Source: UBA2336 sp965227265
GTDB taxonomy: Bacteria > Bacteroidota > Bacteroidia > Cytophagales > Cyclobacteriaceae
DNA: 64,000 nt
NCBI GenBank assembly: GCA_965227265.1
Contig: OZ245738.1
Span: forward strand, 2,790,001-2,854,000
Reading direction: 5' to 3'
Shown here piece after piece: positions 1 to 8,778 of the stretch; the stretch's first letter is position 1, and each line of letters starts with the position of its first letter. The notes under the pieces were generated by a model. That model ran no database searches, had not been told where the DNA came from, and worked only from the letters and a program-made list of their open reading frames with translations. Position numbers and translations under genes: made by a program.

Positions 1-2463
1 CTACTAATACTTGTCTTATTACTTGCGGGGATCCGTTTGTCAGCCCAAATTAGCAGTGACTTTTCCGGTAACGCAGATGGCTGGACAACACCCAACGATG
101 CAGACGGAACGATCGCTTATTCAGCCACAGGCGGAAACCCCGGTGGTTTTGTTTTCGGAACTCCATTCTCCTTTAACCTTGGCGCAGGTACAATTTATGT
201 TCCCTTCTATTTTGTGGCGCCTGGAAAATTTTCAGGCAACAGAAGCGGATATTATAATGGAACGCTGCGATATGATATTCAGCAAAGCTCAACGGGTACG
301 CCCAATGTATATGCTGAAGTAATCATTACCAATAGTGCAGGCATTTCCTTGTATTATTATCCCTCAACCCCGCACCAACCTGTGGCAGCGCCTGCATGGA
401 CAACCTTCTCGATTCGAATGAGCAATGCTTCCGGATTTTGGAAAACAGCGGATAGTCCTACAGGCCCATTAGCCACCGAAGCACAGGTGCTTAACATGCT
501 TACCAACCTGGAAGATTTAAACATACGTGGACTTTACCGGGATGCCAACACAACTAACCGTCTTGATAATGTTACGCTGATGCCGCCCATTGTCATCAAT
601 ACTCAACCAACATCAACTCCAATTTGTAATGGAGCAACAGCAACCTTTACAACAGCAGCTTCCGGCAATCCAAGCATCACCTATCAATGGCAACGCGAAA
701 CAACTCCAGGTGTTTGGACTAACGTAACCAATGGCGGTGGTTATTCAGGTGCAACGACTGCAACACTTTCCATAAACACAACCGGAAATTTTGGAGCTGG
801 AAATTATCGCGCGCGCGTTTCAGGAACTGCAGTGTTAGATGAATTTACAAATTCTGCCACATTAACCATTAATGCATTACCAACTGCTCCAACAACAACG
901 GGCAACTCAGCCTGTACAGCTACAACGGCAGCGGTTACGTTATCTGCTGCGGGCGGATCGGCCGGACAATATCGCTGGTATACTGTGGCAACATTAGGAA
1001 CTCCTATTGCCGGACAAACAAACAACAACTATACTACTCCTCTTATTTCAGCAACAACAATTTACTATGTTGCAATAAATAATGGCACGTGTCAAAGCAC
1101 TCGCACTCCGGTAACTGCAACCATTAACACACCACCAAACGCTCCAATTACAACGGGAAGCTCAGTCTGTACAGCTACTTCAGCAACGTTAACATTATCG
1201 GCTTCGGGCGGATCGGCCGGACAATATCGCTGGTATATTGTCGCTACGTTAGGAACACCCCTTGCCGGACAAACCAATAGCACGTTTACAACTCCGGCAC
1301 TTTCTACTACCACTATCTATTATGTTTCCATAAACAATGGAACATGTGAAGGCAATCGTACTCCGGTAACGGCAACCATCAACACACCTCCAAACGCACC
1401 GTCTGCTAATGGGAATGCCTCGTGTGGAGCAGCTGCAATTACATTATCTGCTTCTGGTGGATCAGCGGGACAATATCGCTGGTATACGGTTGCAACTTTA
1501 GGGTCCCCCATCGCGGGACAAACAAATAGTACATATACTACTGCTGTAATTTCAGCAACCACAAATTATTTTGTAGCCATTAATAACGGAACATGCGAGA
1601 GTACTCGAACCGTAGTAACGGCTACAATCAACACACCTCCTAATGCACCTACTGTAACTGGGGCAGCATCGTGCCCAGCAGCAAGTGTAACACTTTCTGC
1701 TTCCGGAGGATCGAATGGTCAATATCGCTGGTATACCAATGCAACCGGCCCTGCAATTTCGGGAGAAACAAATGCCACGTATGCAACACCGGTATTAAGC
1801 ACAACAACAATCTACTATGTTTCCATAAACAATGGCACTTGCGAAAGTATACGCGAGCCTGTTACTGCTACAGTTGCTGAACCCGGTTGTGACAATCATC
1901 CACCCGTGATTGAGACGACACCTGTATCAACTCAAATTGAAGGCATCATAACTTTAGACTTAACCAGTCTGATCAGTGATAGCGATGATAACATTGATCT
2001 TTCAACCTTAACGATCGTAACACAACCAGCAAGCGGTGCAATCGCAACGATTAATGGAAGCAATCTTGTCATCGATTACAGAGGAGTTAAATTTTCAGGC
2101 TCAGAGAACATAACTATACAAGTTTGCGATATTTATGATGCCTGTGTTCAGCAAGCTTTTGCAATTGAAGTTGTTGGAGCTATTGTTATTTACAATGCCG
2201 TGTCAGCAAATGGAGATAATCAAAATGAAATATTTCGCCTTGAGCATATTGGAACGTTGGAAGACACTCGTAAAAATCACGTTTCAATTTTTAATCGCTG
2301 GGGCGATGTAGTTTGGGAAGGTGACAATTATGATAACACCGATGTAGTTTTTGCGGGAAAATCAAAAGATAATAATGATCTGCCCTCAGGCACTTATTTT
2401 TATAAAATTGAATTTTCGAGTGGTCGCAAGTCTGAAGCCGGGTACCTGTCTGTAAAAAGATAG
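1..2463 (+). CDS. T9SS-exported multi-Ig adhesin with CHU_C C-terminal domain (5' end outside window)
   Basis: The frame is open from base 1, and its first codons spell a hydrophobic signal-peptide core ending in SAQ (codons to base 48), so the start codon lies just upstream of the window. A TTG at 37 is inside the signal peptide and is not the start. In order: an unassigned beta-rich N-terminal region (about 50-590), one Ig/PKD-like domain (about 600-870), four tandem Ig_7-type CHU_C-associated repeats (about 880-1875), a cadherin/Ig-like module with DLTSLISDSDDN (about 1900-2185), and a gliding-motility-associated C-terminal domain with NRWGDVVWE and PSGTYFYKI, the type B T9SS signal. Expected at the cell surface or released. 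It is followed by a paralogue in the same orientation. Domain family is well supported; ligand or function is unknown. Confidence 0.88.
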   Translation, partial: LLILVLLLAGIRLSAQISSDFSGNADGWTTPNDADGTIAYSATGGNPGGFVFGTPFSFNLGAGTIYVPFYFVAPGKFSGNRSGYYNGTLRYDIQQSSTGTPNVYAEVIITNSAGISLYYYPSTPHQPVAAPAWTTFSIRMSNASGFWKTADSPTGPLATEAQVLNMLTNLEDLNIRGLYRDANTTNRLDNVTLMPPIVINTQPTSTPICNGATATFTTAASGNPSITYQWQRETTPGVWTNVTNGGGYSGATTATLSINTTGNFGAGNYRARVSGTAVLDEFTNSATLTINALPTAPTTTGNSACTATTAAVTLSAAGGSAGQYRWYTVATLGTPIAGQTNNNYTTPLISATTIYYVAINNGTCQSTRTPVTATINTPPNAPITTGSSVCTATSATLTLSASGGSAGQYRWYIVATLGTPLAGQTNSTFTTPALSTTTIYYVSINNGTCEGNRTPVTATINTPPNAPSANGNASCGAAAITLSASGGSAGQYRWYTVATLGSPIAGQTNSTYTTAVISATTNYFVAINNGTCESTRTVVTATINTPPNAPTVTGAASCPAASVTLSASGGSNGQYRWYTNATGPAISGETNATYATPVLSTTTIYYVSINNGTCESIREPVTATVAEPGCDNHPPVIETTPVSTQIEGIITLDLTSLISDSDDNIDLSTLTIVTQPASGAIATINGSNLVIDYRGVKFSGSENITIQVCDIYDACVQQAFAIEVVGAIVIYNAVSANGDNQNEIFRLEHIGTLEDTRKNHVSIFNRWGDVVWEGDNYDNTDVVFAGKSKDNNDLPSGTYFYKIEFSSGRKSEAGYLSVKR
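880..1875 (+). repeat. Four tandem Ig_7-like coding repeats
   Basis: A GQYRWYT core recurs with its nucleotide anchor at 964, 1219, 1468 and 1717, giving unit lengths of 255, 249 and 249 bp (85, 83 and 83 residues). Each unit runs from a TTGxxxC-type strand through GQTNxxYTTP to YYVxINNGTCE and VTATINTPPNAP. The same domain type occurs twice in the next gene (about 7350-7840). The repeats are diverged at the DNA level, unlike the 738-bp repeat downstream. Confidence 0.85.
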
Positions 2464-2491
2464 ATTCTATCCCGATTTTTACGGTAGTTTC

Positions 2492-2541
2492 TCACATCAT
2501 CATGTGGGTTTTCTCTATTCTAAAAATGATGAAGTTTAGGA
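2492..2541 (+). promoter_or_regulatory. Palindrome plus start-proximal hairpin before giant beta-helix gene (element 1)
   Basis: CACAT-catc-ATGTG (2493-2506) begins about 30 nt after the previous stop codon. It is followed by a second inverted repeat, TTCTAAA (2518-2524) with TTTAGGA (2535-2541), which includes the AGGAG ribosome-binding sequence just before the ATG at 2543. The palindrome ends 36 nt before the ATG, almost the same distance as at the next two genes. Its role is inferred: operator, RNA switch or weak terminator. Confidence 0.5.
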
Positions 2542-2542
2542 G

Positions 2543-5500
2543 ATGAAGAAATCAACCCCTTTACTTCTGCTTTTAGTTGTTTTTAGCCTTCAATTGCTAA
2601 AAGCTCAAACAAACGTAAGCGGAGCGATCAGCACAAATACTGTTTGGACGTTAGCCGGAAGTCCGTACACCTTAACAGCTGATGTGACGGTAAATGCCGG
2701 AGTAAGTCTTACCATCCAGCCGGGAGTACAAGTACGGTTCAGCGCTAATGAGGATCTACTTGTAAATGGTTCGCTCAACGCAATCGGAACAGTTGCGGAC
2801 TCTATTTCCTTTATAGGTGAAGGCGGTTCAACAAGAGGGGGTATCGAGCTGCTTGCCGGTAGCTCTGCTTCGTTGAATTACAATCGCTTCATCACTATGG
2901 GCGATGCAGTGGGCTCTAGAGAACATGCGCTCTACATTCGCACAACGGGAACGGTGACCATCAGCAATTCAAGATTTTTCCAGACCAGGTATGGTGCGCG
3001 TGTGTATGGCGGGGGCTCACCCGTAATCTCTAACACAAAATTTGAGCAGTCGGTTGTCACGGGCTTTATTGTCGAAGCCGGCAGTGCAACCATTTCCAAC
3101 AGCAGGTTTTATAGAAACGGTGACAAAGGTGTTCAGCTATTTGATGTGGCAACTATTCAGAACACTACATTCATTGCCAATGGAAATGCAGGTGAAGATG
3201 CCGGATTGCACATCGATGCGGCTGTGGTGCCTGTGCTTAATAACAATACATTTTCCGGTAACTGGATTGATGTGATCACGCATCCGCAGATTGTCGATGA
3301 TACGTACTTTGATACCAACGGACTCTCACGCATTTATATCGACAACAAAGCTATTGCAGCCAACAGTACGTGGCACTTACCTGTCAGTCCTGAGAGCTGG
3401 AACTATGCTTTCATCGGAGATGTAACGGTGAATACTGGGATCGCGCTTGCCATTCAACCCGGGGTGCAGGTATACTTAAGTGCTAACGAAAACCTCAACG
3501 TAAGCGGTGCGCTTAATGCTATCGGAACAGCTGCGGATTCTATCTCTTTCATAGGGGAAGGCGGAAGTACAAGAGGAGGTATTGAATTGCTGGCCGGAAG
3601 TTCAGCTTCTTTGAATTACAACCGCTTCATCAGCATGGGCGATGCGGTGGGCTCAAGAGAACATGCGCTCTACATCCGCACAACCGGAACGGTGACGATC
3701 AGTAATTCAAGGTTCTTTCAAAACCGGTATGGAGCCCGTGTGTTTGGCGGAGGCTCACCTGTGATCTCTAACACAACGTTTGAGCAGTCCGGTGTCACGG
3801 GGTTTATTGTCGAAGCAGGCAGTGCAACGATCTCTAACAGCAGGTTTCACCGCAATAGTGATAAAGGCGTTCAATTATTTGGGGCGGCTACTATTCAGAA
3901 CACGGCTTTCACCAATAACGGTAATGCGGGTGAAGATGCAGGCCTCCACATTGATGCGGCCGTGATCCCCGTGCTTAATAACAATACTTTTTCTGGTAAC
4001 TGGATTGATGTGATCACGCATCCGCAGATTGTTGACGATACATATTTTGATACCAACGGACTTTCCCGAATTTATATCGACAATAAAACTATTGCTGCTA
4101 ACAGCACATGGCATATTCCTGTATCACCCGAAAGCTGGAACTATGCATTCATCGGGGATGTGACGGTGAACACCGGGATCACGCTCGCCATTCAGCCCGG
4201 GGTGCAGGTATATTTAAGTGCGAACGAAAACCTCAATGTCAGCGGTGCGCTTAATGCTATCGGAACAGCTGCGGATTCTATCTCCTTTATCGGTGAAGGC
4301 GGAGGTACAAGAGGAGGTATTGAATTGTTGGCCGGAAGCTCAGCTTCGTTGAATTACAACCGCTTCATCAGCATGGGCGATGCGGTTGGCTCAAGAGAAC
4401 ATGCGCTCTACATCCGCACGACCGGAGCCGTAACTATTGACCATTCAAGATTTTTCCAGAACAGGTATGGCGCTCGTGTGTATGGCGGTGGTTCACCTGT
4501 AATATCCAACACAACATTCGAGCAGAATGGTGTCACTGCATTTATTGTCGAAGCTGGGAGCGCAACCATATCCAACAGCAGGTTTCACCGCAATGGTGAT
4601 AAAGGCGTTCAGCTGATGGGCGTTGCAACTATTCAGAATACTGCGTTCACTAATAACGGTAACGCAGGCGAAGATGCAGGCCTCCACATTGATGCGGCCG
4701 TAGTGCCTGTGCTTAATAACAATACGTTCTCAGGTAACTGGATTGATGTGATCACGCATCCGCAGATTGTCGATGACATTTACTTTGATACCAACGGACT
4801 CTCCCGTATTTATATCGACAATAAAACTATTGCTGCTAACAGCACATGGCATATTCCTGTATCACCCGAAAGCTGGAACTATGCTTTCATCGGGGATGTG
4901 ACGGTGAACACCGGGATCACGCTCGCCATTCAGCCCGGGGTGCAGGTATATTTAAGTGCGAACGAAAACCTCAATGTCAGCGGTGCGCTTAATGCTATCG
5001 GAACAGCTGCGGATTCTATCTCCTTTATCGGTGAAGGCGGAGGTACAAGAGGAGGTATTGAATTGTTGGCCGGAAGCTCAGCTTCGTTGAATTACAACCG
5101 CTTCATCAGCATGGGCGATGCGGTTGGCTCAAGAGAACATGCGCTCTACATCCGCACGACCGGAGCCGTAACTATTGACCATTCAAGATTTTTCCAGAAC
5201 AGGTATGGCGCTCGTGTGTATGGCGGTGGTTCACCTGTAATATCCAACACAACATTCGAGCAGAATGGTATCACTGCATTTATTGTCGAAGCCGGAAGTG
5301 CAACCATATCCAACAGCAGGTTTCACCGAAATGGCGATAAGGGTATTCAGCTTTTCGGAGTGGCAACGATTCAGAATACTGCGTTCACCAATAACGGTAA
5401 CGCAGGTGAAGATGCAGGCCTCCACATTGATGCCGCTGTGATCCCCGTGCTCAATAACAATACATTTTCCGGTAACTGGATTGATGTGATCACACATCCG

Positions 5501-8500
5501 CAGATTGTGGACGATACATATTTTGATACCAACGGACTTTCCAGAATCTATATTGACAACAAAGCTATTGCGACCAATAGTACTTGGCACTTACCTGTCA
5601 GTCCTGAGAGCTGGAACTATGCATTCATCGGGGATGTAACAGTGAATACCGGGATCACGCTCGCCATTCAGCCCGGGGTGCAGGTATACTTAAGTGCTAA
5701 CGAAAACCTCAATGTCAGCGGAGTGCTTAATGCTATCGGAACAGCTGCGGATTCTATCTCCTTTATCGGGGAAGGCGGAAGTACAAGAGGAGGTATTGAA
5801 TTGTTGGCAGGAAGCTCAGCTTCGTTGAATTACAACCGCTTCATCAGCATGGGCGATGCGGTGGGCTCAAGAGAACATGCGCTCTACATCCGCACAACCG
5901 GAACGGTGACGATCAGTAATTCAAGGTTCTTTCAAAACCGGTATGGAGCCCGGGTGTATGGCGGAGGCTCACCCATAATCTCCAACACAACATTCCAGCA
6001 GAATGCATTAAACGCTTTCATTGTTGAAGCCGGGAGTGCTACGATCTCCAACAGCAGGTTTCACCGCAATGGGGATAAAGGTGTTCAATTATTTGGGGCG
6101 GCTACTATTCAGAACACGGCCTTCACCAGCAACGGTAACGCAGGCGAAGATGCAGGCCTCCACATTGATGCCGCTGTGATCCCTGTGCTTAATAACAATA
6201 CTTTTTCTGGTAACTGGATTGATGTGATCACGCATCCGCAGATCGTGGACGATACATATTTTGATACCAACGGACTTTCCAGAATCTATATTGACAACAA
6301 AGCTATTGCGACCAATAGTACTTGGCACTTACCTGTCAGTCCCGAAAACTGGAACTATGCATTCATCGGGGATGTAACGGTGAACACCGGGGTCACGCTC
6401 GCCATTCAGCCCGGGGTGCAGGTATACTTAAGTGCTAACGAAAACCTCAATGTCAGCGGTGCGCTCAATGCCATCGGAACAGCTGCGGATTCTATCTCCT
6501 TTATCGGGGAAGGCGGAAGTACAAGAGGAGGTATTGAATTGTTGGCCGGAAGTTCTGCTTCGTTGAATTACAACCGCTTTATTAGCATGGGTGATGCGGT
6601 GGGTTCCCGCGAGCATGCAATTTACATCCGAAGCTCGGCCGTGGATGTGATTGACAGCCGCTTCTATCTTTGCCGTGGTGGTATCCTGGTGACCAACGGA
6701 GCTTCTCCGGATATTACTAACACCAAAATAGACCGAAGCTCGGTACGTGGAGTTTATGTAGAAAATGGGAACCCCATCATTACAAACAGTAAGATTTACC
6801 GAAGTGTAACGGGAATGCTTGTAGCAGCAGGATCTCCGGTAATTTCAAACTCTTGCTTTTCTGCTAACACAACTTTTGGAATTAATAACACCGGCACCGG
6901 AACGGTGGATGCCCGCAACAACTGGTGGGGTCACATCACGGGTCCAACCAATGCAACCCTTAACCCATCCGGATTAGGAAACAGAATCAGCGCTAACGTA
7001 TTATTTACACCTTGGACTACTGTCTCTTGCGAATTTGTTGAGCCTCCTCCTGAAATCACTATCACACAACAACCAACCGATGAGCAAATCTGCGCGGGCG
7101 ATGATATCGTATTTACCATAGAGGCAACAGGAGATACCGGTTTGCAATATCAATGGCAAGAAGATCGCGGCTCTGGCTTCACTGATTTATCCAACACCGG
7201 AATTTACAACGGAACTACAACGGCCACGTTACAATTATTCAATGTGCCCGCTACGTATAACGGATATCGCTACCAATGTCTTGTCTCAGGTGATGTAGCT
7301 GCCGAAGTATCATCCGATGCTGCTACATTAACCGTTAATACGTTCCCCGGTGCACCTACAACAACCGGTAACTCTTCCTGCGTAAGCGCTTCTTTAACAC
7401 TCAATGCTTCCGGTGGAACCAATGGACAATACCTTTGGTATACCGTACCCACGTTAGGAACACCTATTGCCAGTGAGACCAATAGCAGTTATACAACACC
7501 CGTGCTTACCGCAACAACTACGTATTACGTTTCGCTTAATAACGGAGGCTGCGAAAGCTCACGCACACCGGTTGTTGCGACAATCTCTTCCACACCTTCA
7601 GCACCTTCTGTTACCGGAGGCTCTGCCTGCGGTGCGTCAGCCGTTACGCTGAATGCATCGGGTGGAAGTAACGGACAATATCGCTGGTATACTGTTTCAA
7701 GCGGAGGAACATTTATTCCGGGACAAACATCAGGCAGTTATACAACTCCCGTTATCGCGACAACAACAACCTATTACGTATCGCTCAACAACGGAGGATG
7801 TGAAAGCTCACGCACTCCTGTAACTGCTACAATTAATACAGGATGTACAGCCATTACCATTACCACTCAACCTGCAGATTTTCCAGCTTGTCCCGGAGAT
7901 ATTGCCACGTTTACAACTACCGCAACAGGCACAACCAACATTAGCTATCAATGGCAAATTGAATTCGATGGCACATTCACTGACATCACGGATGGAAATG
8001 GATATTCCGGAGTAACTACATCAACGTTTAGCATCAACACTAATCAGAACAATGGTGTGGGTAACTTCCGTTGCCGGATCAATGGCGATGACGCGCCTCA
8101 GGTAATTACTAACGAAGTTAAGATTACACTGAAAGCTGATTGCGAAACGGTTAATGAACCTCCGGTTATTGAAACCCGTACGGTTGCCACGCAAGTAGGC
8201 GGAATTGTAACGCTTGATTTAAGTTCACTCATATCCGATCCGGATGATAACCTGGATATTTCTTCACTTCAATTACTCAGCAATGTCTCCGAACAAGGTG
8301 CAGCAGCAAGTCTTATCGGACTAGAGCTAACACTGGACTATCAAGGAGTGATTTTCCTGGGAACGGATCATGTGAGCTTAGCAGTTTGTGATTTGCTGAA
8401 TGAATGTGTTGAGCAAGAAATTACCATTGAAGTGACAGGCTATATTATTGCGTTCAATGGAATCTCACCAAATGGGGATGATAAAAATGAAATTTTACTG

Positions 8501-8725
8501 CTTCAGTCCATAGATATATTACCGGATGCTGTGAATAATCATGTTACAATCTTCAATCGCTGGGGCGACCTTGTTTTTGAGATCAGGAATTATAATAACA
8601 CAGATCGCGTATTTAGGGGAGTTGGCAAGAATGGAACAGACCTTCCCGCAGGCACGTATTATTATAAAATAGAATTCGCCAGCGGAAGAAAAACTAAAAC
8701 CGGGTATCTCAGCCTGAGGCGTTAG
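2543..8725 (+). CDS. Giant secreted beta-helix/Ig adhesin with 246-residue repeats and CHU_C domain
   Basis: 2060 residues, starting with a clear signal peptide (MKKSTPLLLLLVVFSLQLLKAQ, cleaved after Q22). Residues about 40-1370 form a right-handed parallel beta-helix-like region built from five full 246-residue repeats and a partial sixth. The helix continues in a degenerate form (DARNNWWG, about 1450). Then come an Ig/PKD-like domain, two Ig_7 repeats, a second PKD-like Ig domain, a DLSSLISDPDDN module and a CHU_C domain ending TKTGYLSLRR, the type B T9SS signal. Such proteins are exported across the outer membrane and act as surface adhesins or stalk-like structures; the ligand is unknown. 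ATG follows AGGAG. The repeat copies differ in sequence age (see the repeat entry). Confidence 0.9.
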   Translation: MKKSTPLLLLLVVFSLQLLKAQTNVSGAISTNTVWTLAGSPYTLTADVTVNAGVSLTIQPGVQVRFSANEDLLVNGSLNAIGTVADSISFIGEGGSTRGGIELLAGSSASLNYNRFITMGDAVGSREHALYIRTTGTVTISNSRFFQTRYGARVYGGGSPVISNTKFEQSVVTGFIVEAGSATISNSRFYRNGDKGVQLFDVATIQNTTFIANGNAGEDAGLHIDAAVVPVLNNNTFSGNWIDVITHPQIVDDTYFDTNGLSRIYIDNKAIAANSTWHLPVSPESWNYAFIGDVTVNTGIALAIQPGVQVYLSANENLNVSGALNAIGTAADSISFIGEGGSTRGGIELLAGSSASLNYNRFISMGDAVGSREHALYIRTTGTVTISNSRFFQNRYGARVFGGGSPVISNTTFEQSGVTGFIVEAGSATISNSRFHRNSDKGVQLFGAATIQNTAFTNNGNAGEDAGLHIDAAVIPVLNNNTFSGNWIDVITHPQIVDDTYFDTNGLSRIYIDNKTIAANSTWHIPVSPESWNYAFIGDVTVNTGITLAIQPGVQVYLSANENLNVSGALNAIGTAADSISFIGEGGGTRGGIELLAGSSASLNYNRFISMGDAVGSREHALYIRTTGAVTIDHSRFFQNRYGARVYGGGSPVISNTTFEQNGVTAFIVEAGSATISNSRFHRNGDKGVQLMGVATIQNTAFTNNGNAGEDAGLHIDAAVVPVLNNNTFSGNWIDVITHPQIVDDIYFDTNGLSRIYIDNKTIAANSTWHIPVSPESWNYAFIGDVTVNTGITLAIQPGVQVYLSANENLNVSGALNAIGTAADSISFIGEGGGTRGGIELLAGSSASLNYNRFISMGDAVGSREHALYIRTTGAVTIDHSRFFQNRYGARVYGGGSPVISNTTFEQNGITAFIVEAGSATISNSRFHRNGDKGIQLFGVATIQNTAFTNNGNAGEDAGLHIDAAVIPVLNNNTFSGNWIDVITHPQIVDDTYFDTNGLSRIYIDNKAIATNSTWHLPVSPESWNYAFIGDVTVNTGITLAIQPGVQVYLSANENLNVSGVLNAIGTAADSISFIGEGGSTRGGIELLAGSSASLNYNRFISMGDAVGSREHALYIRTTGTVTISNSRFFQNRYGARVYGGGSPIISNTTFQQNALNAFIVEAGSATISNSRFHRNGDKGVQLFGAATIQNTAFTSNGNAGEDAGLHIDAAVIPVLNNNTFSGNWIDVITHPQIVDDTYFDTNGLSRIYIDNKAIATNSTWHLPVSPENWNYAFIGDVTVNTGVTLAIQPGVQVYLSANENLNVSGALNAIGTAADSISFIGEGGSTRGGIELLAGSSASLNYNRFISMGDAVGSREHAIYIRSSAVDVIDSRFYLCRGGILVTNGASPDITNTKIDRSSVRGVYVENGNPIITNSKIYRSVTGMLVAAGSPVISNSCFSANTTFGINNTGTGTVDARNNWWGHITGPTNATLNPSGLGNRISANVLFTPWTTVSCEFVEPPPEITITQQPTDEQICAGDDIVFTIEATGDTGLQYQWQEDRGSGFTDLSNTGIYNGTTTATLQLFNVPATYNGYRYQCLVSGDVAAEVSSDAATLTVNTFPGAPTTTGNSSCVSASLTLNASGGTNGQYLWYTVPTLGTPIASETNSSYTTPVLTATTTYYVSLNNGGCESSRTPVVATISSTPSAPSVTGGSACGASAVTLNASGGSNGQYRWYTVSSGGTFIPGQTSGSYTTPVIATTTTYYVSLNNGGCESSRTPVTATINTGCTAITITTQPADFPACPGDIATFTTTATGTTNISYQWQIEFDGTFTDITDGNGYSGVTTSTFSINTNQNNGVGNFRCRINGDDAPQVITNEVKITLKADCETVNEPPVIETRTVATQVGGIVTLDLSSLISDPDDNLDISSLQLLSNVSEQGAAASLIGLELTLDYQGVIFLGTDHVSLAVCDLLNECVEQEITIEVTGYIIAFNGISPNGDDKNEILLLQSIDILPDAVNNHVTIFNRWGDLVFEIRNYNNTDRVFRGVGKNGTDLPAGTYYYKIEFASGRKTKTGYLSLRR
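2663..6640 (+). repeat. 738-bp in-frame tandem repeat, five full copies plus partial
   Basis: The anchor AACTATGC, or its equivalent, falls at 3401, 4139, 4877, 5615 and 6353: five anchors, each exactly 738 bp (246 codons) apart. The first unit (2663-3400) is the most diverged at its start. The sixth begins at 6353 and degenerates after about 280 bp. Units 3 and 4 are identical over 4148-4531 versus 4886-5269 (384 bp), so at least one duplication or conversion is recent. The exact length suggests selection for reading frame and helix register. Short-read assemblies could miscount the copies. Confidence 0.95.
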
Positions 8726-8727
8726 TC

Positions 8728-8778
8728 TCACATCATTATGTGATTTCATAGCACATCAAATCTGGGCAGATTTGATGT
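8728..8778 (+). promoter_or_regulatory. Palindrome plus start-proximal hairpin (element 2)
   Basis: TCACAT-catt-ATGTGA (8728-8743) begins 2 nt after the previous stop codon. It is followed by a perfect 11-bp inverted repeat, ACATCAAATCT (8753-8763), loop GGGC, AGATTTGATGT (8768-8778), which abuts the ATG at 8779. No Shine-Dalgarno is visible outside the stem. AGATTTG followed by 4 nt and ATG also resembles a -7 box directly against the start. The palindrome ends 35 nt before the ATG. Confidence 0.55.

Noticed and set aside
3875..6328. Several long open frames on the minus strand within the repeat region
   Set aside because: They recur with the 738-bp period and mirror the codon pattern of the plus-strand gene; no start signals or recognisable products.
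2663..6640. CRISPR or mobile repeat array
   Set aside because: The 738-bp units are in frame inside one gene and encode beta-helix repeats; there are no short repeats with unique spacers.
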